Shown: positions 24,462-34,556 of the stretch, in pieces
Position numbering within the stretch: position 1 is the first letter of the stretch
Layout of the letters: each line of letters begins with the position of its first letter
Assembly: GCF_004337475.1 (NCBI RefSeq)
Contig: NZ_SJZJ01000013.1
Span: 1 to 64,000 of the forward strand
Source: Nocardioides jejuensis
GTDB lineage: Bacteria > Actinomycetota > Actinomycetes > Propionibacteriales > Nocardioidaceae
Direction of reading: 5' to 3'
Length of the DNA stretch: 64,000 nucleotides
The notes under the pieces: generated by a model
The model's database searches: none
Told to the model about the DNA's origin: nothing
The model's input: the letters and a program-made list of their open reading frames with translations, nothing else
Position numbers and translations under genes: made by a program

Positions 24462-26098
24462 CTCCTCGCACTCCCGCCCAGCACGCACACGTCGCGTTCG
24501 TCGGCAGCGGACCGGGCGACCCCGAGCTGCTGACCGTGCGTGCTGCCGCGCTCCTGGCCGAGGCCGACGTCGTCGTGACCGAGCTGCCCGAGCACGCGGC
24601 GTTCGTGCGCACGGTGCTGGGTCTCGCCCCGCTGGGCGACGACGAGGACGCCACGGACGGGCCGGAGTTCATCGACGGTGGCTTCGGCGACGACGGCCAG
24701 CCGCTGACCCACGCCAACCGCGCCAAGGTCGTCGTCAAGCAGGCCAAGCGCGGCCTGCGCGTCGTACGCCTGATGAACGGCGACCCGTTCCTCTTCGCCT
24801 CGGGTCCGGAGGAGGCAGCGGCCCTGGCCAAGGCCGGCCTGCCGTTCGAGATCGTCCCCGGCGTCTCCTCGGTCAGCGCCGTCCCGGCGTACGCCGGCGT
24901 CCCGCTCACCACGAAGACGGCCCGCGAGGTCTCCGTCGTCGCGTGTGGCGAGAAGGCCATCGACTGGAGCCGGTACGCCGACGACCGCACGCTCGTGCTG
25001 CTCTCCGCGGTGGGCTCCATCGCCGAGATCGCGTCCGCGCTGATCGCCGCGGGCCGCTCGGCCACGACGCCGGTGTCGATGACCTCGACCGGCACGCTGA
25101 CCACCCAGGTCACCGTCACCTCGACGCTCGAGCACATCGCCGCCGACGCGCGCGCCGCGAAGATCCAGCCCCCCGCGATCACCGTGGTGGGTAGCGTGGT
25201 GGACATGCGGGAGACGCTCTCCTGGTTCGAGACCAAGCCGCTCTTCGGCTGGCGGGTCCTGGTGCCGCGCACCAAGGAGCAGGCCGGCTCGCTCTCCGCG
25301 CGCCTGCGCGGCTACGGCTCGGTGCCGGAGGAAGTCCCCACGATCTCCGTCGAGCCGCCGCGCAACCCGCAGCAGATGGACAAGGCCGTCCGCGGCCTCG
25401 TCGAGGGCCGCTACGAGTGGATCGCCTTCACCTCCGTCAACGCGGTCAAGGCCGTGCGGGAGAAGTTCGAGGAGTACGGCCTCGACGCCCGCGCCTTCTC
25501 GGGTCTCAAGATCGCTGCGGTCGGCGACAAGACCGCCGCCTCGCTGCTCGACTGGGGCCTGCGCGCCGACCTCGTGCCGTCCGGTGAGCAGTCGGCCGCC
25601 GGCCTGCTCGAGGAGTGGCCGGAGTACGACGCCGACCTCGACCCGATCAACCGGGTCTTCCTCCCGCGTGCCGACATCGCGACCGAGAACCTCGTCGCCG
25701 GCCTGATCGACCTCGGCTGGGAGTGCGACGACGTTACGGCGTACCGCACCGTCCGCGCCGCTCCGCCGGCCGCGCCGGTCCGCGACGCGATCAAGACCGG
25801 CAAGTTCGACGCCGTCGTCTTCACCTCGTCCTCGACCGTGCGCAACCTCGTCGGCATCGCCGGCAAGCCGCACCCGTCGACGATCATCGCCGTCATCGGC
25901 CCCGCGACGGCCAAGACCGCAGAGGAGCACGGCCTGCGGGTCGACGTCCTCGCGCCGAACCCGTCCGTCGAGGAGCTCGTCGACGCGCTCGCCGACTTCG
26001 GTGCCGCCCGTCGTGCCGAGCTGATCGCCGAGGGCCAGCCGGTCACCAAGCCGTCGGACCGCAAGCCGGGTGCCCGTCGGAAGGCGACCTCGTCGTGA
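24458..26098 (+). CDS. hemD: Fused uroporphyrinogen-III C-methyltransferase / uroporphyrinogen-III synthase
   Basis: Two-domain protein of 546 residues. Residues 1-255 are a CobA/SUMT-type methyltransferase ([47 protein letters not shown]). Residues 262-525 are the synthase that closes and inverts hydroxymethylbilane ([50 protein letters not shown]). The fused order matches other actinobacteria, so one protein would serve both haem and the branch to sirohaem/cobalamin. It overlaps hemC by ATGA and hemB by GTGA. Confidence 0.95.
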   Translation: MTPRTPAQHAHVAFVGSGPGDPELLTVRAAALLAEADVVVTELPEHAAFVRTVLGLAPLGDDEDATDGPEFIDGGFGDDGQPLTHANRAKVVVKQAKRGLRVVRLMNGDPFLFASGPEEAAALAKAGLPFEIVPGVSSVSAVPAYAGVPLTTKTAREVSVVACGEKAIDWSRYADDRTLVLLSAVGSIAEIASALIAAGRSATTPVSMTSTGTLTTQVTVTSTLEHIAADARAAKIQPPAITVVGSVVDMRETLSWFETKPLFGWRVLVPRTKEQAGSLSARLRGYGSVPEEVPTISVEPPRNPQQMDKAVRGLVEGRYEWIAFTSVNAVKAVREKFEEYGLDARAFSGLKIAAVGDKTAASLLDWGLRADLVPSGEQSAAGLLEEWPEYDADLDPINRVFLPRADIATENLVAGLIDLGWECDDVTAYRTVRAAPPAAPVRDAIKTGKFDAVVFTSSSTVRNLVGIAGKPHPSTIIAVIGPATAKTAEEHGLRVDVLAPNPSVEELVDALADFGAARRAELIAEGQPVTKPSDRKPGARRKATSS

Positions 26099-27090
26099 TC
26101 GAGCCCGCCGGTCCGCTCGGCCCCGTCGTCCGCCCGCGCCGCCTCCGTCGTACGCCGGCACTGCGCCGCCTCGTCGCGGAGACGTCGCTCGAGGCGCGTC
26201 AGCTGATCCTGCCCGTGTTCGTGCGGGAGGGCATCGCCGAGCCGAAGCCGATCAGCTCCATGCCGGGCGTCGTCCAGCACACCCGGTCGTCGCTGAAGCA
26301 GGCGGCGGCCGAGGCTGCCGAGCTCGGCCTCGGCGGCATCATGCTCTTCGGCATCCCGTCGTCGAAGGACGCCACCGGCTCCCGCGCGGTGGACCCGAAG
26401 GGCATCCTCAACGTCGCGATCCGCGACGTGAAGCGCGAGGTCGGCGACGCCCTGCCGGTCATGGCGGACCTCTGCCTCGACGAGTTCACCTCGCACGGCC
26501 ACTGCGGCCTGCTGACGAAGTCCGGCGCCGTCGACAACGACGCCACCCTCGAGGTGTACGCCGAGATGGCGCGCGCTCAGGCCCACGCTGGTGTCGACGT
26601 GGTCGGCCCCAGCGGCATGATGGATGGCCAGGTCGCCGTGATCCGCGATGCGCTGGATGCTTCGGATGCCTCGGACGTCGCGATCCTCGCCTACTCGGCG
26701 AAGTACGCCTCGGCGTTCTACGGCCCCTTCCGTGAGGCCGTCGACTCGACGCTGTCGGGCGACCGCAAGACCTACCAGCAGGACCCGGCCAACGCCCTCG
26801 AGGGCGTGCGCGAGGCGATGCTCGACGTCGAGCAGGGCGCCGACATGGTGATGGTGAAGCCCGCGCTGGCCTACCTCGACGTCGTGCGCGCGGTGCGCGA
26901 GGCGGTCGACGTTCCGGTCGCGGCATACAACATCTCGGGGGAGTACTCCATGGTCGAGGCCGCCGCGGCCAACGGCTGGATCGATCGCGAGGCGGCCATC
27001 CTGGAGACGCTGCTGTCGATCCGTCGCGCGGGCGCCGACGTCGTGCTGACGTACTGGGCGGCCGAGGCCGCCCGTCTGCTGCGCCGCTGA
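26095..27090 (+). CDS. hemB: Delta-aminolevulinic acid dehydratase
   Basis: Condenses two 5-aminolevulinates to porphobilinogen. 331 residues starting at GTG 26095. The two active-site lysines are Lys203 in [11 protein letters not shown] and Lys255 in VKPALAYLD. The metal loop [14 protein letters not shown] reads Cys127-Asp129-Cys137, so the middle cysteine of the classical zinc triad is aspartate, pointing to a mixed or Mg-type site. It is the last gene of the rex-hem operon and is closed by the hairpin at 27127-27160. Confidence 0.96.
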   Translation: MIEPAGPLGPVVRPRRLRRTPALRRLVAETSLEARQLILPVFVREGIAEPKPISSMPGVVQHTRSSLKQAAAEAAELGLGGIMLFGIPSSKDATGSRAVDPKGILNVAIRDVKREVGDALPVMADLCLDEFTSHGHCGLLTKSGAVDNDATLEVYAEMARAQAHAGVDVVGPSGMMDGQVAVIRDALDASDASDVAILAYSAKYASAFYGPFREAVDSTLSGDRKTYQQDPANALEGVREAMLDVEQGADMVMVKPALAYLDVVRAVREAVDVPVAAYNISGEYSMVEAAAANGWIDREAAILETLLSIRRAGADVVLTYWAAEAARLLRR

Positions 27091-27126
27091 TCTTCCTGGC
27101 ATCTGCCCGCATCGCATGACATGACG

Positions 27127-27160
27127 AACGGCCCCGGTTCCATCAGGAACCGGGGCCGTT
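27127..27160. terminator. Strong bidirectional terminator after hemB
   Basis: A perfect 15-base stem (27127-27141 with 27146-27160) and an ATCA loop lie between the convergent hemB and lytic transglycosylase genes. A short GTTGTC tail follows on the plus strand. Confidence 0.85.
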
Positions 27161-27172
27161 GTCGTGGGTGGA

Positions 27173-28396
27173 TCAGGAGACGGTGTAGCCCGCGTTGGTC
27201 ATGCACTCGACCCACTTCGAGTGGATGTCGTCGGACTTGAGCGGGGTGAAGAGGGTGGCCTGCGTGGTGCAGGTCGCGTTGGCGGCGATGTAGGCGGCGG
27301 TCTTGGTGATGTCGGTGACCGTCTTGGTGGTGCCCTCGATGATGTTCTTGATCGGCTGGGTCACCTTGGTCGGGTCCGGCTTCGGGGTCCCGCCGCCGTT
27401 GTCGCCGCCGCCCGGGGGAGGCGTGGTCGTTCCGCCGTCGTCGCCGCCCGGGGGAGTCGTCGTACCGCCGTTGTCGCCACCACCGGTGCTGCCGTTGCCG
27501 TCGGGGTCGGGCATGACGCCGCCGCCCTTGCCGTGACCGTGACCGGTGGAGTAGCCGCCACCGATCGGGGCCCACGAGCTCGGCGGGCTGAAGGTGTAGG
27601 CGGAGGTGATGTAGTTCGGCACGGCGGTGTAGTTGCCGGCGAGGTAGGCGTCGCGGATCTTGAGGACGAGGTCGACGTAGTCCTGCGAGTGGTTGTAGCG
27701 GAAGACCGACGTGCGGCGGCCGCCTTCGGTGCCGAGGTCGTCGGTGCCGGAGCAGAGGTAGACGGCGGTCGCGAGGGCGGCGTCGTCGATGTCCTGGGGG
27801 TTGCGCTTGCCGTCGCCGTCGGCGTCGACGCCGACCTTGGCCCAGGTCGAGGGGATGAACTGCATGGCGCCGACGGCGCGGTCCCAGACCTTGTCGTTGT
27901 CGTAGAGGCCGCCGTCGGTGTCGGGGACAGCCTGGGTGTTCTTGGTGCCGTCCAGCGCGGGGCCGTAGATGCCGGGGTGCGAGACGCCCTTGGTGTCGAG
28001 GGTGTTGCCGCCGTAGCGGCCGTGGTCGGACTCGACGCGGCCGATGGCGGCGATCAGGGCCCAGTCGATGTGGCAGGCCTTGTCGGCGTCGTTGATGACC
28101 TGCTCGGCGCGCTGGTAGGCAGCAAGCGCGGCGGTCGGGATGCCGTTGGTGGAGGCGGTGGCGACGATCTGCGCGCCGTCGCCGGCGGTGATGCCGAGGC
28201 CGACCTGGCCCGGAGCCGTGTAGCTGGCCGGGTCCTCGAGGGCCTCGATGGGGAGCTGCGTACCGTCAGGGAGCTGGTCGCTCGCGGACGCGAGGCCGCC
28301 GACCCCGGCCAGGTTGGCCGTCCATGCGGTGGACAGGAGAGCCAGCGGGACCAGTGCGGTCACCTTCTGGATCTTGCCGAAACGCGGTGCAGACAT
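27173..28396 (-). CDS. Secreted lytic murein transglycosylase (MltB/SLT_2 type)
   Basis: 407-residue secreted cell-wall hydrolase. An N-terminal signal (residues 9-33, VTALVPLALLSTAWTANLA) is followed near 105-250 by the catalytic domain with Glu in AIGRVESDHGRYGG and AVGAMQFIPSTWAKVG. A Ca-binding-like loop VDADGDGKRNPQDIDD lies near residue 190. The C-terminal part has a Gly/Asp/Thr/Pro repeat linker (about 285-345) before a last domain with paired cysteines in NATCTTQ and WVECMTNAG. The -10 TAACCT at 28470-28475 gives a leader near 67 bases with a GCCGG hairpin and AGGGAGA before the ATG. Confidence 0.88.
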   Translation of the reverse strand: MSAPRFGKIQKVTALVPLALLSTAWTANLAGVGGLASASDQLPDGTQLPIEALEDPASYTAPGQVGLGITAGDGAQIVATASTNGIPTAALAAYQRAEQVINDADKACHIDWALIAAIGRVESDHGRYGGNTLDTKGVSHPGIYGPALDGTKNTQAVPDTDGGLYDNDKVWDRAVGAMQFIPSTWAKVGVDADGDGKRNPQDIDDAALATAVYLCSGTDDLGTEGGRRTSVFRYNHSQDYVDLVLKIRDAYLAGNYTAVPNYITSAYTFSPPSSWAPIGGGYSTGHGHGKGGGVMPDPDGNGSTGGGDNGGTTTPPGGDDGGTTTPPPGGGDNGGGTPKPDPTKVTQPIKNIIEGTTKTVTDITKTAAYIAANATCTTQATLFTPLKSDDIHSKWVECMTNAGYTVS

Positions 28397-28469
28397 CGTG
28401 GTGCTTCTCCCTGAGGTTGGTGCGGTGTCGCCGGTCCCTCCCCGGCTGACCCCTCACAGGCTGTGGCGT

Positions 28470-28475
28470 AGGTTA
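28470..28475 (-). promoter_or_regulatory. -10 box of lytic transglycosylase gene
   Basis: TAACCT on the minus strand. The leader of about 67 bases downstream folds a small GCCGG/CCGGC hairpin. No known riboswitch consensus fits it. Confidence 0.4.
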
Positions 28476-28603
28476 CCCCGCCAGTGAGGGAACGCACGAT
28501 CCACGCAAGTATGACGCGCCTGTAACAGAAATTTCCCTGAGAATCCGGAACCGACACACGGGCGGCGGTCCGGGAGCCTTCCGACGTCAGGGAGAATGCC
28601 ACG

Positions 28604-29944
28604 GTGACCAGCTCCGCGCGCCTCGCGACCACCGCCTCTGAGGGCCTCTTCGACCGGGCCCGCGCCGTGACGCCGGGAGGCGTGAACTCGCCGGTCCGTG
28701 CGTTCAACGCCGTCGGCGGTACGCCGCGGTTCATCCGCTCCGCGAAGGGCGCCTGGCTCACCGACGTCGACGGCAACGAGTACGTCGACCTGATCTGCTC
28801 GTGGGGCCCGATGCTCGTCGGCCACGCCCACCCCGAGGTCCAGGCCGCCGTCGCCGAGGCGGTCGCGCGGGGCACGTCGTACGGCACCCCGACCGTGCCC
28901 GAGGTCGAGCTCGCCGAAGAGCTGGTCCGGCGTACGTCGGTCGAGAAGGTCCGCTTCGTCTCCTCCGGCACCGAGGCGACCATGTCCGCCATCCGCCTCG
29001 CGCGCGGCTTCACGGGTCGCGAGATCGTCGTGAAGTTCGCCGGCTGCTACCACGGCCACGTCGATGCACTCCTGGCGAGCGCCGGCTCCGGCCTGGCAAC
29101 GCTCGCCGTGCCGGGCACGCCCGGCGTCCCGGCCTCGAGCGCCGGCCTCACCATCGTCCTGCCGTACAACGACAAGGTCGCGGTCGCCGCGGCGTTCGCG
29201 GAGTACGGCGACCGGATCGCCTGCCTCATCACCGAGGCGGCTCCGGGCAACATGGGCGTCGTCCCGCCGGCGCCCGGCTTCAACGCGTTCCTCGCGCAGA
29301 TCTGCAAGGAGAACGGCGCGCTGTTCATCAGCGACGAGGTCATGACCGGCTTCCGCGCCAGCAAGCAGGGCCAGTGGGGCCTCGACGGCGCGGTCGAGGG
29401 CTGGGTGCCCGACCTGACGACGTTCGGCAAGGTGATGGGCGGCGGCTTCCCGGCGGCGGCGTTCGGCGGCCGCGCGGACGTCATGTCGCACCTGAGCCCC
29501 GAGGGCCCCGTCTACCAGGCGGGCACGCTGGCGGGCAACCCCGTCGCGACCACCGCGGGTCTGGCCACGCTGCGCCTCGCGACCGACGAGGTCTACGCGC
29601 ACATCACCGCGGCGGGCGAGACGATCAAGTCGGCCGTCGCCGCGGAGCTCACCCGCGCCGGGGTGTCCCACACCATCCAGGCCACCGGCACGATGTTCTC
29701 CGTCTTCTTCAACGACGGCAGCCCGGTCACGAACTTCCCCGAGGCCAACGCGCAGGACCTGCCGGCTTACACCGAGTTCTTCCACGCGATGCTCGACCAG
29801 GGCGTGTACCTCCCGCCCTCGGCGTACGAGGCGTGGTTCCTGTCCTCTGCCCACGACGACCGGGCCATCCAGCACGTGCTGGACGCCCTCCCGGCCGCGG
29901 CGGACGCCGCTGCCGCCGCCTCCAGCAAGGGAGCCCTCGCATGA
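28604..29944 (+). CDS. hemL: Glutamate-1-semialdehyde 2,1-aminomutase
   Basis: PLP enzyme that converts glutamate-1-semialdehyde (made by HemA) to 5-aminolevulinate. 446 residues with [52 protein letters not shown], the cofactor Asp in [11 protein letters not shown] and Lys276 in [16 protein letters not shown]. The GTG start has AGGGAGA eight bases upstream. It opens the hemL-phosphatase-tlpA-ccdA-resB-ccsB operon, linking haem supply to cytochrome c maturation. Confidence 0.96.
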   Translation: MTSSARLATTASEGLFDRARAVTPGGVNSPVRAFNAVGGTPRFIRSAKGAWLTDVDGNEYVDLICSWGPMLVGHAHPEVQAAVAEAVARGTSYGTPTVPEVELAEELVRRTSVEKVRFVSSGTEATMSAIRLARGFTGREIVVKFAGCYHGHVDALLASAGSGLATLAVPGTPGVPASSAGLTIVLPYNDKVAVAAAFAEYGDRIACLITEAAPGNMGVVPPAPGFNAFLAQICKENGALFISDEVMTGFRASKQGQWGLDGAVEGWVPDLTTFGKVMGGGFPAAAFGGRADVMSHLSPEGPVYQAGTLAGNPVATTAGLATLRLATDEVYAHITAAGETIKSAVAAELTRAGVSHTIQATGTMFSVFFNDGSPVTNFPEANAQDLPAYTEFFHAMLDQGVYLPPSAYEAWFLSSAHDDRAIQHVLDALPAAADAAAAASSKGALA

Positions 29945-30615
29945 GCGACAAGACCACCGTCCACCTGATGCGTCACGGTGAGGTCGACAACCCGCAGGGC
30001 ATCCTCTACGGCCGCCGTGACGGCTTCCACCTGACCGCGCGTGGTCGCGAGATGGCGCAGGTCGTGGCGGACTCGATCGCGCACCGCGACATCACGCACC
30101 TGCGGGTCTCCCCGCTCGAGCGCGCCCAGGAGACGGCTGCGCCGCTGGCGAAGGCCAAGGGCCTCGAGATCGTCACCGACCCCCGCGTCATCGAGTCGCA
30201 CAACGACTTCGAGGGCCGCTCGTTCAAGCGTGGTCCGCGCGACCTCATCTCGCTGGCCGTGTGGACCAAGCTCTACAACCCGCTGAAGCCGTCGTGGGGC
30301 GAGCCCTACAAGGAGATCTCGGCCCGCATGGTCGCCGCGATCGAGGATGCCCGTGACGCCGCCCGCGGTCACGAGGCGGTCATCGTCAGCCACCAGCTGC
30401 CGATCTGGACGGTGCGCATGCACCTCGAGAAGCGCTCGATGCTGCACGACCCGCGTCGTCGCCAGTGCACGCTCTGCTCGCTGACGTCGCTGAACTTCGC
30501 CGGCGACCAGCTCACCTCGGTCGTCTACTCCGAGCCCGCCGGACACCTGATTCCCGAGAAGGACCGCAAGGACCCCTTCTCCTCGGGCAGCGAGTCCGCG
30601 GAGCGCACCAAGTGA
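29941..30615 (+). CDS. Histidine phosphatase family protein
   Basis: 224-residue phosphoglycerate-mutase-like phosphatase with the catalytic [12 protein letters not shown] (His11), [16 protein letters not shown], the acidic [10 protein letters not shown] and the second histidine in [10 protein letters not shown]. Same position as Rv0525, after hemL. It overlaps hemL by ATGA and tlpA by GTGA. The substrate is unknown; its consistent place in a haem/cytochrome operon suggests a linked role but does not reveal it. Confidence 0.88.
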   Translation: MSDKTTVHLMRHGEVDNPQGILYGRRDGFHLTARGREMAQVVADSIAHRDITHLRVSPLERAQETAAPLAKAKGLEIVTDPRVIESHNDFEGRSFKRGPRDLISLAVWTKLYNPLKPSWGEPYKEISARMVAAIEDARDAARGHEAVIVSHQLPIWTVRMHLEKRSMLHDPRRRQCTLCSLTSLNFAGDQLTSVVYSEPAGHLIPEKDRKDPFSSGSESAERTK

Positions 30616-31202
30616 CGGCGGCCCGGACGCAGCACGGCAGGAGGGCCGCGGTCGCGGCGTTCGTCGCCGTGCTGGCCGGGCCGTTGCTCGTCGCCTGCTC
30701 TGGTCTGCAGGGCGGCAAGGAGGGTGGCACGGCCACCGGTAGCGGCACGGTCACCACCATGGACGTCGCTGACCGGGGTACCCCGATCGCGTTCACGGGC
30801 ACCACCCTCAGCGGTGCGAAGGTCGACATCGCGGACTACCGCGGCAAGGTCGTCGTCCTCAACGTCTGGGGCTCGTGGTGCGCGCCGTGCCGCGAGGAGG
30901 CCCCCGACCTCGTCAAGGCCGCGAAGGACCTCTCCGCCTCCGGAGTCGAGTTCCTCGGCATCGACGTCCGCGAGACGTCGCGGGCGAACGCTGAGGCGTT
31001 CATCCGGACCTACGACATCCCGTGGCCGTCGGTCGATGACCAGGGTGGCAAGACGCTGCTCGCGCTGCGGGGCGTCCTGCCTCCGACGGCTACGCCGTCG
31101 ACCCTCGTGCTCGACCCGAAGGGTCGCGTGGCCGCCCGCATCCTCGGCCCGGTGCCGAGCGCGATCACGCTCAAGGACCTCGCCGAGGGCGCCGCCTCGT
31201 GA
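30612..31202 (+). CDS. TlpA/ResA-like thioredoxin lipoprotein
   Basis: 196-residue extracytoplasmic thiol-disulfide protein. The signal with lipobox LLVACSG puts the lipid on Cys29. The thioredoxin core has VLNVWGSWCAPCREEAPDL, FLGIDVRE and cis-Pro in PPTATPSTLVL. It should keep apocytochrome c haem-site cysteines reduced, taking electrons from CcdA, which is encoded next with GTGA overlap. The GTG start at 30612 lies in the stop of the preceding gene. Confidence 0.92.
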   Translation: MTAARTQHGRRAAVAAFVAVLAGPLLVACSGLQGGKEGGTATGSGTVTTMDVADRGTPIAFTGTTLSGAKVDIADYRGKVVVLNVWGSWCAPCREEAPDLVKAAKDLSASGVEFLGIDVRETSRANAEAFIRTYDIPWPSVDDQGGKTLLALRGVLPPTATPSTLVLDPKGRVAARILGPVPSAITLKDLAEGAAS

Positions 31203-31969
31203 CCCACTGGTTCCAGGACACCGTGCTGAGCGGGTCGCTCGTCGTGGCGCTGCCCGTCGCCCTCCTCGCCGGTCTGATCTCGTTCTTCTCGCCGTGCGTG
31301 CTGCCGCTCCTGCCCGGCTACCTGTCGTACGCCACGGGCCTGTCCGGCTCCGAGATCGCCTCGGGCGACGTACGCCGGGGGCGGATGTTCCTCGGCTCCC
31401 TGCTCTTCGTGCTCGGCTTCGGTGTCGTGTTCGTGGCGGTCGGCAGCACCCTCGGTGCGCTCGGCGATCTGGGTGAGCAGTTCCTGGTCCACCAGCGCAC
31501 GCTGACCGTCGTCCTCGGTGTCGTGGTCATCGTGCTCGGCCTGGTCTTCGCCGGCCTGGTGCGGATCCCGTTCCTCGACCGCGACGTGCGCGTGCACCAG
31601 GTGCCCGCGGTCGGCCTGGCGGCGGCGCCGCTGATCGGCTTCCTCTTCGGTCTGGGCTGGACGCCCTGCGTCGGCCCGACACTCGGTGCCATCTCTTCCC
31701 TCGCCTTCAACGAGGCGAGCGCGGGTCGCGGCGCTCTGCTCTCCGGAGTCTTCGCGTTCGGCCTCGGGCTGCCGTTCCTCCTGGCGGGCCTGGCCTATCA
31801 GCGCGCCTCCCGTGCGTTCGGCTGGCTCCGCCGTCACCAGCAGCTCCTCACCCGGGTCGGCGGCCTGATGCTCGTCATCGTCGGCGTCGCGATGGTGCTG
31901 GGCTGGTACGACTGGGCGGTCCAGTGGCTCCAGGTCCACCTCCAGAGCAACTTCGAGACGGCGGTGTGA
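31199..31969 (+). CDS. ccdA: Cytochrome c biogenesis protein CcdA
   Basis: 256-residue membrane protein with six predicted helices that passes electrons from cytoplasmic thioredoxin to TlpA/ResA. The redox cysteines lie in SFFSPCVLPLLPGYLSYA (first helix) and LGWTPCVGPTLGA (fourth helix). GTG start overlapping tlpA; resB begins one base after its stop. Confidence 0.94.
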   Translation: MTHWFQDTVLSGSLVVALPVALLAGLISFFSPCVLPLLPGYLSYATGLSGSEIASGDVRRGRMFLGSLLFVLGFGVVFVAVGSTLGALGDLGEQFLVHQRTLTVVLGVVVIVLGLVFAGLVRIPFLDRDVRVHQVPAVGLAAAPLIGFLFGLGWTPCVGPTLGAISSLAFNEASAGRGALLSGVFAFGLGLPFLLAGLAYQRASRAFGWLRRHQQLLTRVGGLMLVIVGVAMVLGWYDWAVQWLQVHLQSNFETAV

Positions 31970-31970
31970 C

Positions 31971-33569
31971 ATGGCGACCACCAATGGCCCGGCCCAGGGC
32001 AACGAACGCCTCCCCGGCGAGCTGACCGCGCGTGAGCTGCTGCGCTGGTCGTGGCGGCAGCTGACCTCGATGCGCACCGCGCTGGTGCTGCTGTTCCTGC
32101 TCGCGCTCGCCGCGGTGCCGGGCTCTGTCATCCCGCAGACCGCGGTCGACTCGTTCGCGGTGAGCCAGTGGAAGAAGGACCACACCCAGCTGGCGCCGAT
32201 CTACGAGAAGCTGGGCATGTTCGAGGTCTTCTCGTCGCCGTGGTTCTCGGCGATCTACATCCTGCTGGCGATCTCGCTGGTCGGCTGCATCCTCCCGCGC
32301 ACGAAGGTCTACTGGCGCGGCGTCCGCGCGGCCCCGCCCGCTGCGCCGCGCAACCTGACCCGCCTGCCGGACTCGGCCTCGTTCACCACGAGCGATGCGC
32401 CGGCGGTCGTCCTCGACACGGCGCGCGCGGCGCTGCGGGGCAAGCGCTACCGGGTGGTCGTCTCCGAGGGCGCGGTGAGTGCCGAGCGCGGCTACCTCCG
32501 CGAGGCCGGCAACCTGCTCTTCCACGTCGCCGTGCTCGTCGTGCTGGCCGGCTTCGCCATCGGCTCGCTGTGGGGCTACAAGGGCGGCGTGATCATCACG
32601 CAGGGCACGCAGTTCTCCAACACCCCGACGCAGTACGACGACTTCACGCCCGGCAAGCTCACCAAGGCGGGGGCGCTCGACAGCTTCTCGCTGCAGCTCG
32701 ACCGCTTCGACATCGAGTGGCTCTACTCCGGCCCGCGCAAGGGTATGGCGCACAAGTTCGTCGCCGGCCTGACCTGGTGGGACGCCGACGGGAAGAAGAA
32801 CACCTACGACCTGCGGGTCAACCACCCGCTCTCCATCGGTGGCACCGACGTCTTCCTCATCGGCCACGGCTACTCGCCGGTGATCACCGTCCGCGACGGC
32901 GAGGGCAATGTCGCCTACAGCGGCCCGACGCCGTTCCTCCCGCAGGAGCAGCGCAACTTCACGTCGTACGGCGTCGTAAAGGTGCCCGACGCGAAGCCGA
33001 AGCAGATCGGCCTCGAGGGCCTCTTCCTGCCGACGTACAACGGCGACCCGCTCAACTCCGCGATGGGCAACGACCTCAACCCGCTCATCACCATGCAGGC
33101 GTACGCCGGCGACCTCGGGCTCGACAGCGGCGCCCCGCAGTCGGTCTACGCGCTCGACACCAAGCACATGAAGCTGCTGGCCAAGCCCGGCGGCAAGATG
33201 TTCCGCGTCGACCTGAAGCCGGGGGAGTCGATCGACCTGCCCGGCGGCAACGGCTCGGTCACCTTCGACGGTGTGCAGCCGTGGGTGCGCCTCGAGATCG
33301 CCAAGAAGCCCGGCACGATGCTGGCGCTCGGCGGCGCGATCCTGGCGCTGCTGGGCCTGTGTGCGTCGCTCTTCATCCGGCCGCGCCGCCTCTGGGTGCG
33401 CGCGACCCGCACCGCCGACGGCGAGACGCTCGTCGAGGTGGCCGGTCTCGACCGCTCCGCGGGCGGCGACCTCTCGGACGACCTGACCGCCTTCGTCGCC
33501 GCGCTCCAGGGCGCAGCGACCGCTCGTGACAAGACCGCCGGCGCGTCCGGCGTACAGGAGGACCAGTGA
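31971..33569 (+). CDS. resB: Cytochrome c biogenesis protein ResB
   Basis: 532-residue system II component that, with CcsB, moves haem outward and attaches it to cytochromes c. Three N-terminal helices (about 40-58, 88-106, 178-198), a large extracytoplasmic domain (200-440) and a last helix (MLALGGAILALLGLCASLFI) are visible, with RYRVVVSEGAVSAERGYLRE before the third helix. Overlaps ccsB by GTGA. Confidence 0.93.
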   Translation: MATTNGPAQGNERLPGELTARELLRWSWRQLTSMRTALVLLFLLALAAVPGSVIPQTAVDSFAVSQWKKDHTQLAPIYEKLGMFEVFSSPWFSAIYILLAISLVGCILPRTKVYWRGVRAAPPAAPRNLTRLPDSASFTTSDAPAVVLDTARAALRGKRYRVVVSEGAVSAERGYLREAGNLLFHVAVLVVLAGFAIGSLWGYKGGVIITQGTQFSNTPTQYDDFTPGKLTKAGALDSFSLQLDRFDIEWLYSGPRKGMAHKFVAGLTWWDADGKKNTYDLRVNHPLSIGGTDVFLIGHGYSPVITVRDGEGNVAYSGPTPFLPQEQRNFTSYGVVKVPDAKPKQIGLEGLFLPTYNGDPLNSAMGNDLNPLITMQAYAGDLGLDSGAPQSVYALDTKHMKLLAKPGGKMFRVDLKPGESIDLPGGNGSVTFDGVQPWVRLEIAKKPGTMLALGGAILALLGLCASLFIRPRRLWVRATRTADGETLVEVAGLDRSAGGDLSDDLTAFVAALQGAATARDKTAGASGVQEDQ

Positions 33570-34432
33570 GTGACCAGGCGTGGGACACGCTCAGCATCCA
33601 GGCGGTCAGCGCCGCGGGCGTCGTCTACTTCCTTGCGCTGATGGCCTACTCCGCCCAGTGGGCGGCCAAGCGGGGGCTCGTCGCGGGTGACGAGTCGCCG
33701 CGTGCGGAGGTCTTCGGGCGCTTCGCCTTCCTGCTGACCGGGGTCGCCGGTGGCGTGCACCTGCTCGCCCTCGTCGCGCGCGGCCTCGCGGCCGACCCGA
33801 ACCGGGTGCCGTGGGGCAACATGTACGAGTTCACGCTGACCGCGTCGTTCGTGGCGGTGCTCGTGACGCTGGTCTTCTTCCGCCGCTGGGACCTCGGCTT
33901 CCTCGGCCCGTGGGTGGTCGGGCTGGTGATGGTCGTGCTGATGGCCGACGTGATCTGGCTGTACGAGCCCGTCGCTCCGCTCACCGAGTCGCTCTCGTCG
34001 CCGTGGCTGGTCATCCACGTCATCGCGGCGATCACCGCGACCGGTGTCTTCACCGTTGCGGGCCTGGTCTCGATCCTCTACCTGCTCCGCTCGTCGGGCC
34101 GGATGCCGTCCCTGCCGGCGGCGGAGGTGCTCGATCGGCTGGCCTACCGCCTGCACGCCTTCGCCTTCCCGATCTGGACCTTCGCGGTCCTCATCGCGGG
34201 TCCGATCTGGGCGCACCAGGCCTGGTCGCGCTACTGGGGATGGGACCCGAAGGAGATCTGGGCCTTCATCACCTGGGTCGTCTACGCGGCGTACCTCCAC
34301 GCACGGGCGACCGCCGGCTGGAAGGGTCGCGCTGCCGCGATCGTCGCGCTGATCGGTCTGGCCACGCTGTGGTTCAACTTCATCGGCATCAACTTCTTCT
34401 TCGGCGGCGGGTCGCAGCACTCGTACGCCTGA
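33566..34432 (+). CDS. ccsB: Cytochrome c biogenesis protein CcsB (ResC)
   Basis: 288-residue haem-handling membrane protein with about eight helices. The tryptophan-rich haem-binding signature is WSRYWGWDPKEIWAFITW near residue 225, followed by HARATAGWKG. External histidines for haem lie in VIHVIAAI and GPIWAHQAW. It is the last gene of the hemL operon and is closed by a 23-bp-stem hairpin. Confidence 0.94.
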   Translation: MSDQAWDTLSIQAVSAAGVVYFLALMAYSAQWAAKRGLVAGDESPRAEVFGRFAFLLTGVAGGVHLLALVARGLAADPNRVPWGNMYEFTLTASFVAVLVTLVFFRRWDLGFLGPWVVGLVMVVLMADVIWLYEPVAPLTESLSSPWLVIHVIAAITATGVFTVAGLVSILYLLRSSGRMPSLPAAEVLDRLAYRLHAFAFPIWTFAVLIAGPIWAHQAWSRYWGWDPKEIWAFITWVVYAAYLHARATAGWKGRAAAIVALIGLATLWFNFIGINFFFGGGSQHSYA

Positions 34433-34464
34433 CGCGCAGGTGCGCTGCCGGACGCCAGCGCTAC

Positions 34465-34520
34465 GATACCGATCAGTACGGCCCTTTTGCTGCCCGCAAA
34501 GGGCCGTACTGATCGGTATC
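34465..34520. terminator. Very long hairpin terminator after ccsB
   Basis: GATACCGATCAGTACGG and six more bases (34465-34487) pair perfectly with 34498-34520, a 23-bp stem. The inner part is loosely paired. It lies between the convergent ccsB and Glu/Leu dehydrogenase genes. Confidence 0.8.
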
Positions 34521-34556
34521 GCGCCGGGTCAGGTCTCGCCGGCCAGGCCGGGCCGG

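Noticed and set aside
27390..27505. Tandem GC-rich repeats resembling a small CRISPR or VNTR
   Set aside because: They lie within the transglycosylase gene and encode its Gly/Asp/Thr/Pro linker; no spacer structure.
28397..28560. c-di-AMP (ydaO) riboswitch before the lytic transglycosylase
   Set aside because: Attractive because disA is present and cell-wall hydrolases are known targets, but the conserved pieces (GGGGAACC and the CAGCTAACC end) are missing or out of order and the predicted leader is only about 67 bases.
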